From positions 1-45,140 of the forward strand of contig JBFWOQ010000020.1 of assembly GCA_050250395.1 (NCBI GenBank): 45,140 bases of DNA. Direction: 5' to 3'. A program made the translations under genes and the position numbers. The stretch comes from JAGPUQ01 sp050250395 (lineage in GTDB: Bacteria; Pseudomonadota; Gammaproteobacteria; Pseudomonadales; Porticoccaceae). The notes under the pieces were generated by a model. It was not told where the DNA came from and ran no database searches. It saw only the letters and a list, made by a program, of their open reading frames with translations. How positions within the stretch are numbered: the first letter of the stretch is position 1; each line of letters starts with the position of its first letter. Positions 42,662 to 45,140 of this stretch are shown piece after piece.

Positions 42662-43030
42662 GTGTGCGATGCCGGGAGTCGCCGCGCGTGGCGACGGCCC
42701 CACGCACCGCCCATTCATCTGGGACGCACGTCGCCGCGCGCCTCAAGCGGCCTACCCGAACCCGACACGGGCCGCGTCATGGGGTTCCTATTTGGCCTTG
42801 CTCCGAGTGGGGTTTACCCTGCCACGCCTGTTGCCAGACGCGCGGTGCGCTCTTACCGCACCATTTCACCCTTACCGTCCACCGGAAGGATCCCGGCGGC
42901 TTGGCGGTATATTTTCTGTGGCACTTTCCGTGGACTCACGCCCCCCAGGCGTTACCTGGCACTCTGCCCTGTGGAGCCCGGACTTTCCTCCATCCCGCTC
43001 GCGCGAGACAGCGACTGTCCAGCCGACTTC
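42662..43030 (-). ncRNA. rnpB: RNase P RNA, with a non-canonical 3' end
   Basis: RNase P RNA is the ribozyme that matures tRNA 5' ends. Read on the minus strand, the 5' part is canonical: GAAGTCGGCTGGACAGTCGC (P1/P2), GGAGGAAAGTCCGGGCTCC (conserved region I, P4), GCCAGGTAACGCCTGGGGGG, GGTGAAATGGTGCGGTAAGA, GCACCGCGCG, GGAGCAAGGCCAAATAGG, GGGTAGGCCGCTTGAG and AGATGAATG (region IV). After that, the expected partner GACTGTCC and the universal region V (ACAGAACCCGGCTTA) are not found. Instead there is a GTCGCC/GGCGAC hairpin and only CTCCCGGCATCG before ACTTC. The 3' boundary is therefore approximate. rnpB directly upstream of mraZ also occurs in Pseudomonas. Confidence 0.9.
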
Positions 43031-43036
43031 GCCCCC

Positions 43037-43042
43037 ATTCTA
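43037..43042 (-). promoter_or_regulatory. Probable -10 element of rnpB
   Basis: TAGAAT on the minus strand ends 7 bp before the predicted RNase P RNA 5' end. This is the correct distance for the start of an RNA made without a leader. A matching -35 is not clear. Confidence 0.55.
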
Positions 43043-43164
43043 GCGCAGCGGCGCCGTCAGGTGGCGGGGTTTCGCCCGCCGGTCACTTCTTCTACCATCG
43101 CCGCACCAATACCGCACGCGCCATCCGGCGCACGCCACAACTGCAACTCTCAGGGGGAACCGTC

Positions 43165-44112
43165 ATGCCACAGGTAGAAACCGCACTCGGGCCGATCGAT
43201 GTCAACGATCTGGGCATGTGCCTGATGCACGAACACATCGTGGTCGCCAACTGGTCCATGCGCCAGAACTACACCAACTACTACGACGCCGAACAGCAGA
43301 TACCCAAGGCTATCGCGGCGCTGAAGCGGGCCGCCGACCGCGGGGTGAGATCCATCGTGGATCTGACGCCGGTCAACCTGGGACGGGACATCCACACCAT
43401 TCGCCGGGTGGCCGAAGCCACCGGCGTCCACGTCATCGCACCCACGGGCTTCTACTGGACCGAAGAGCCCCAGATGCACGGCTGGGACGCCAAGTCGCTC
43501 GCCAGCTACATGATCCGCGACATCCGCGACGGCATCCTCGATACCGGCATCAAGGCCGGTGTCATCAAGTGCGCCACCGACAACCCGGGCGTCGATGCCT
43601 TCAACAAAAAGCTGCTTCAGGCGACGGCAATCGCCCACCGCGAGACCGGCGTGCCCATTTCCACCCACACCACGGTCTCGAATACCTCCGCGCGCGACCA
43701 GCAGACCGCATTCGCCGAGTTCGGCGTCGATCTCACGCGGGTGGTGATCGGCCACTGCGGCGACTCCACCGATCTCGACTACCTGCAGAGCATTCTCGAT
43801 CGCGGCAGCTTCATCGGCATGGACCGCTTCGGTCTCGAAGCCTACCTGCCCACCGACCAGCGGGTGCAGACGGTCGCCCAACTGTGCGCCAAGGGATTCG
43901 CGGGGCAGATGGTCATCTCGCACGATTCGTGCAGCTTCCAGGACTTCTTCGACCAGAAGTACATCGAGCAATTCGCGCCCAACTGGTGTTACGAACATGT
44001 GCCCCGCGACGTGCTGCCGGCGCTGAAGGCAGCGGGTGTGAGCGACAAGGACATCGACACCATGATGGTGGAGAATCCGAAAAGGGTGTTTTCGAAGATC
44101 GGCGGCTACTGA
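43165..44112 (+). CDS. Phosphotriesterase-family metal-dependent hydrolase
   Basis: The 315-residue TIM-barrel amidohydrolase belongs to the phosphotriesterase (PTE) family, which includes lactonases, phosphodiesterases and enzymes of unknown substrate. All the binuclear-metal residues are visible: His22-x-His24 (MHEHIV), Lys135 (AGVIKCATD, the carboxylated bridging Lys), His168 (STHTT), His197 (IGHCGDSTD) and Asp254 (ISHDSC). No signal peptide is seen, so it is cytoplasmic. The ATG at 43165 follows an AGGGGGA site; the open frame upstream runs through rnpB and is not coding. It stands alone between rnpB (divergent) and a strong terminator, so context gives no substrate. PTE-like lactonase activity is as likely as phosphoester hydrolysis. 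Confidence 0.9.
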   Translation: MPQVETALGPIDVNDLGMCLMHEHIVVANWSMRQNYTNYYDAEQQIPKAIAALKRAADRGVRSIVDLTPVNLGRDIHTIRRVAEATGVHVIAPTGFYWTEEPQMHGWDAKSLASYMIRDIRDGILDTGIKAGVIKCATDNPGVDAFNKKLLQATAIAHRETGVPISTHTTVSNTSARDQQTAFAEFGVDLTRVVIGHCGDSTDLDYLQSILDRGSFIGMDRFGLEAYLPTDQRVQTVAQLCAKGFAGQMVISHDSCSFQDFFDQKYIEQFAPNWCYEHVPRDVLPALKAAGVSDKDIDTMMVENPKRVFSKIGGY

Positions 44113-44121
44113 GCCGGTTAT

Positions 44122-44161
44122 CCATAGTAAAAGGGTGCCTGGAGGCGCCCTTTTACTATGG
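44122..44161. terminator. Strong bidirectional intrinsic terminator
   Basis: A nearly perfect 18-bp stem, CCATAGTAAAAGGGTGCC paired with GGCGCCCTTTTACTATGG around a 4-nt loop, lies 10 bp after the hydrolase stop. The A-tract and T-tract flanking the G/C core make it effective in both directions. It ends the hydrolase gene and would also stop transcription arriving from the DUF3883 gene. Confidence 0.88.
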
Positions 44162-44216
44162 CAGTCGACGAGTTGACGGCAACAAGGCCCGCGAAATGAC
44201 CCACGCTTTCACTAGC

Positions 44217-44265
44217 GACGCTAATTTGTTACTCGCTACCGCTGGCTGATCAAATTAGCAGCGTC
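44217..44265. repeat. Inverted repeat before the DUF3883 gene end
   Basis: Arms GACGCTAATTTG (44217-44228) and CAAATTAGCAGCGTC (44251-44265) pair with a 3-nt bulge around a 22-nt centre. It is AT-richer than its surroundings and touches the stop codon of the DUF3883 gene. It may be a weak terminator or the edge of an acquired segment. Confidence 0.45.
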
Positions 44266-45014
44266 TATATAATATCGATTGTCCCAATATCCATCTGGGC
44301 CAAAAACTTGTCAGCGAACACACCGAAAGGAATCTCGACAGACTCCCAAGCCCCATCTCCTCGATTGACCGGAACGTGCGGATCTACCTCTGCCTTGAAA
44401 AGGACCGCGAGGCTCGGCACCGGCCGGCTGATGTCCCACAGGTGGAACGCGTGGATATCGCTCAATACGGCTCGATCCCACTCATTGGTCGTAAGGTGGA
44501 AACGCCCGCCCAACCCGACGGTGGTGGCCTTTACCTCGATTGACAGCAGGCGCGCGTCGTCCCGGCTGGCCACAGAGAGGACGTCGTATCCGTCCTCGTT
44601 ACTCTCAACGGAAATCCACTTGGGCTCGCGACCCGTGCGCTCTCTTTCGTGCGCGATGGTCAGGCGTTCCCCGGCCCTGCCAATACCGGTCAATCTGGCT
44701 CCTTTCTGGCCGCGGGCCCGGGCGGCTATTTCGTCCCAAAACGCGACAATTTCATCGCCGAACCCGTAAGCGAGACCGCCCTCGACAAACACTTGTGCGA
44801 TGTCGGAACCTGCGAAGCTAAGCACCCGGGCCCGACCGAATGTCGCGTTTTGTATCCAAGGAGGACGCACGATGTCGATGTAGTCGAGCAACGCTTGCCG
44901 AATCCTCCCCTCATAGCCCCCGAACGACATAACGCGTTCGCCGCCGACTGTCACGACGGCCGAGCCGTCCGCGCCCGCCTGGAGCCAGTTGAGGGCTTGA
45001 GCCAACTCGACCAC
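44265..45014 (-). CDS. DUF3883-like domain protein, function unknown
   Basis: The 249-residue product carries near its C-terminus a DUF3883-like stretch: EREPKWISV-type region, GYDVLSVASRDDARLLSIEVKAT and GRFHLTTNEWDRA. The D...IEVK spacing recalls PD-(D/E)xK nuclease-fold domains, which is a fold-level suggestion only. The N-terminal 100 residues are unrecognised. Translation appears to begin at GTG 45012-45014, because a stop in this frame lies just upstream. The gene could therefore be the 3' part of a longer, frameshifted one beyond the window. Base composition is less GC-rich than the neighbouring genes, suggesting acquisition. DUF3883 domains often occur in restriction and defence proteins, but nothing here proves that role. 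Confidence 0.6.
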   Translation of the reverse strand: MVELAQALNWLQAGADGSAVVTVGGERVMSFGGYEGRIRQALLDYIDIVRPPWIQNATFGRARVLSFAGSDIAQVFVEGGLAYGFGDEIVAFWDEIAARARGQKGARLTGIGRAGERLTIAHERERTGREPKWISVESNEDGYDVLSVASRDDARLLSIEVKATTVGLGGRFHLTTNEWDRAVLSDIHAFHLWDISRPVPSLAVLFKAEVDPHVPVNRGDGAWESVEIPFGVFADKFLAQMDIGTIDII

Positions 45015-45140
45015 CTTAGCCCGCTTCGCTCACCGATTGTGGAGTGGAGTTGCGCAGGGGCGCTGTTGGCGGCGCTGGAGAACCATTGGTGGGCCATCGG
45101 CGTCCTGTCTGGCGTTGGGGCCGGACCCGAGAGGCGGTTT

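Noticed and set aside
42664..43164. Extended N-terminus of the phosphotriesterase-family gene
   Set aside because: The frame runs through RNase P RNA and its promoter. The family sequence and an AGGGGGA site begin at 43165.

Overview
The window is a GC-rich chromosomal segment of a gammaproteobacterium with a Gram-negative envelope. The evidence is a complete division and cell-wall (dcw) cluster, MurE with the meso-diaminopimelate DNPR motif, LpxC, AmpD/AmpE/AmpG and type IV pilus genes. Gene order from mraZ through ftsZ, lpxC, secA, mutT, yacG, coaE, the pilus genes and nadC to ampD-ampE follows the E. coli arrangement in reverse orientation. zapD and secM are not visible, while argJ and full-length pilB/C/D are present. 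I cannot name the species from sequence alone.

Layout. 1-1.6 kb: the start of groEL, groES with a near-consensus heat-shock promoter, and fxsA. 1.7-5 kb: a muropeptide-recycling block of ampG with an overlapping PduO-type cobalamin adenosyltransferase (+ strand), converging on ampD-ampE (- strand). 5-8.1 kb: a DUF1631 gene and a HEPN/MNT toxin-antitoxin pair whose HEPN gene is split by a short non-autonomous inverted-repeat element. 8.2-9.1 kb: nadC. 9.3-13.8 kb: an O-antigen-ligase/PglL-like membrane protein, a membrane-anchored sulfatase-superfamily protein and a type IV pilin with a sigma54-type promoter. 14.0-14.9 kb: an array of seven 83-bp palindromic repeat units between the divergent pilA and pilBCD. 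15.0-18.9 kb: pilB-pilC-pilD, followed by another repeat copy. 19.2-24.5 kb: coaE-yacG on +, and secA-argJ-mutT on -. 24.7-42.4 kb: the dcw cluster (mraZ, rsmH, ftsL, ftsI, murE, murF, mraY, murD, ftsW, murG, murC, ddl, ftsQ, ftsA, ftsZ) and lpxC. Most dcw genes overlap by 4 or 20 bp, and the cluster is headed by a clear sigma70 promoter with three MraZ boxes. 42.7-43.0 kb: RNase P RNA with an unusual 3' end. 43.2-44.1 kb: a phosphotriesterase-family hydrolase with a strong terminator. 44.3-45.0 kb: a DUF3883-type protein of unknown role.

How it fits together. The dcw genes make UDP-MurNAc-pentapeptide, lipid I and lipid II and assemble the divisome. AmpG, AmpD and AmpE belong to peptidoglycan turnover and its signalling. 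PilA/B/C/D form the pilin, assembly and processing core of a type IV pilus. The two envelope genes downstream of pilA are candidates for pilin or surface-glycan modification. The accessory signals worth most attention are the element inserted exactly in the HEPN RX4HXY motif, the alternating 83-bp repeat array, and the aberrant 3' domain of rnpB.
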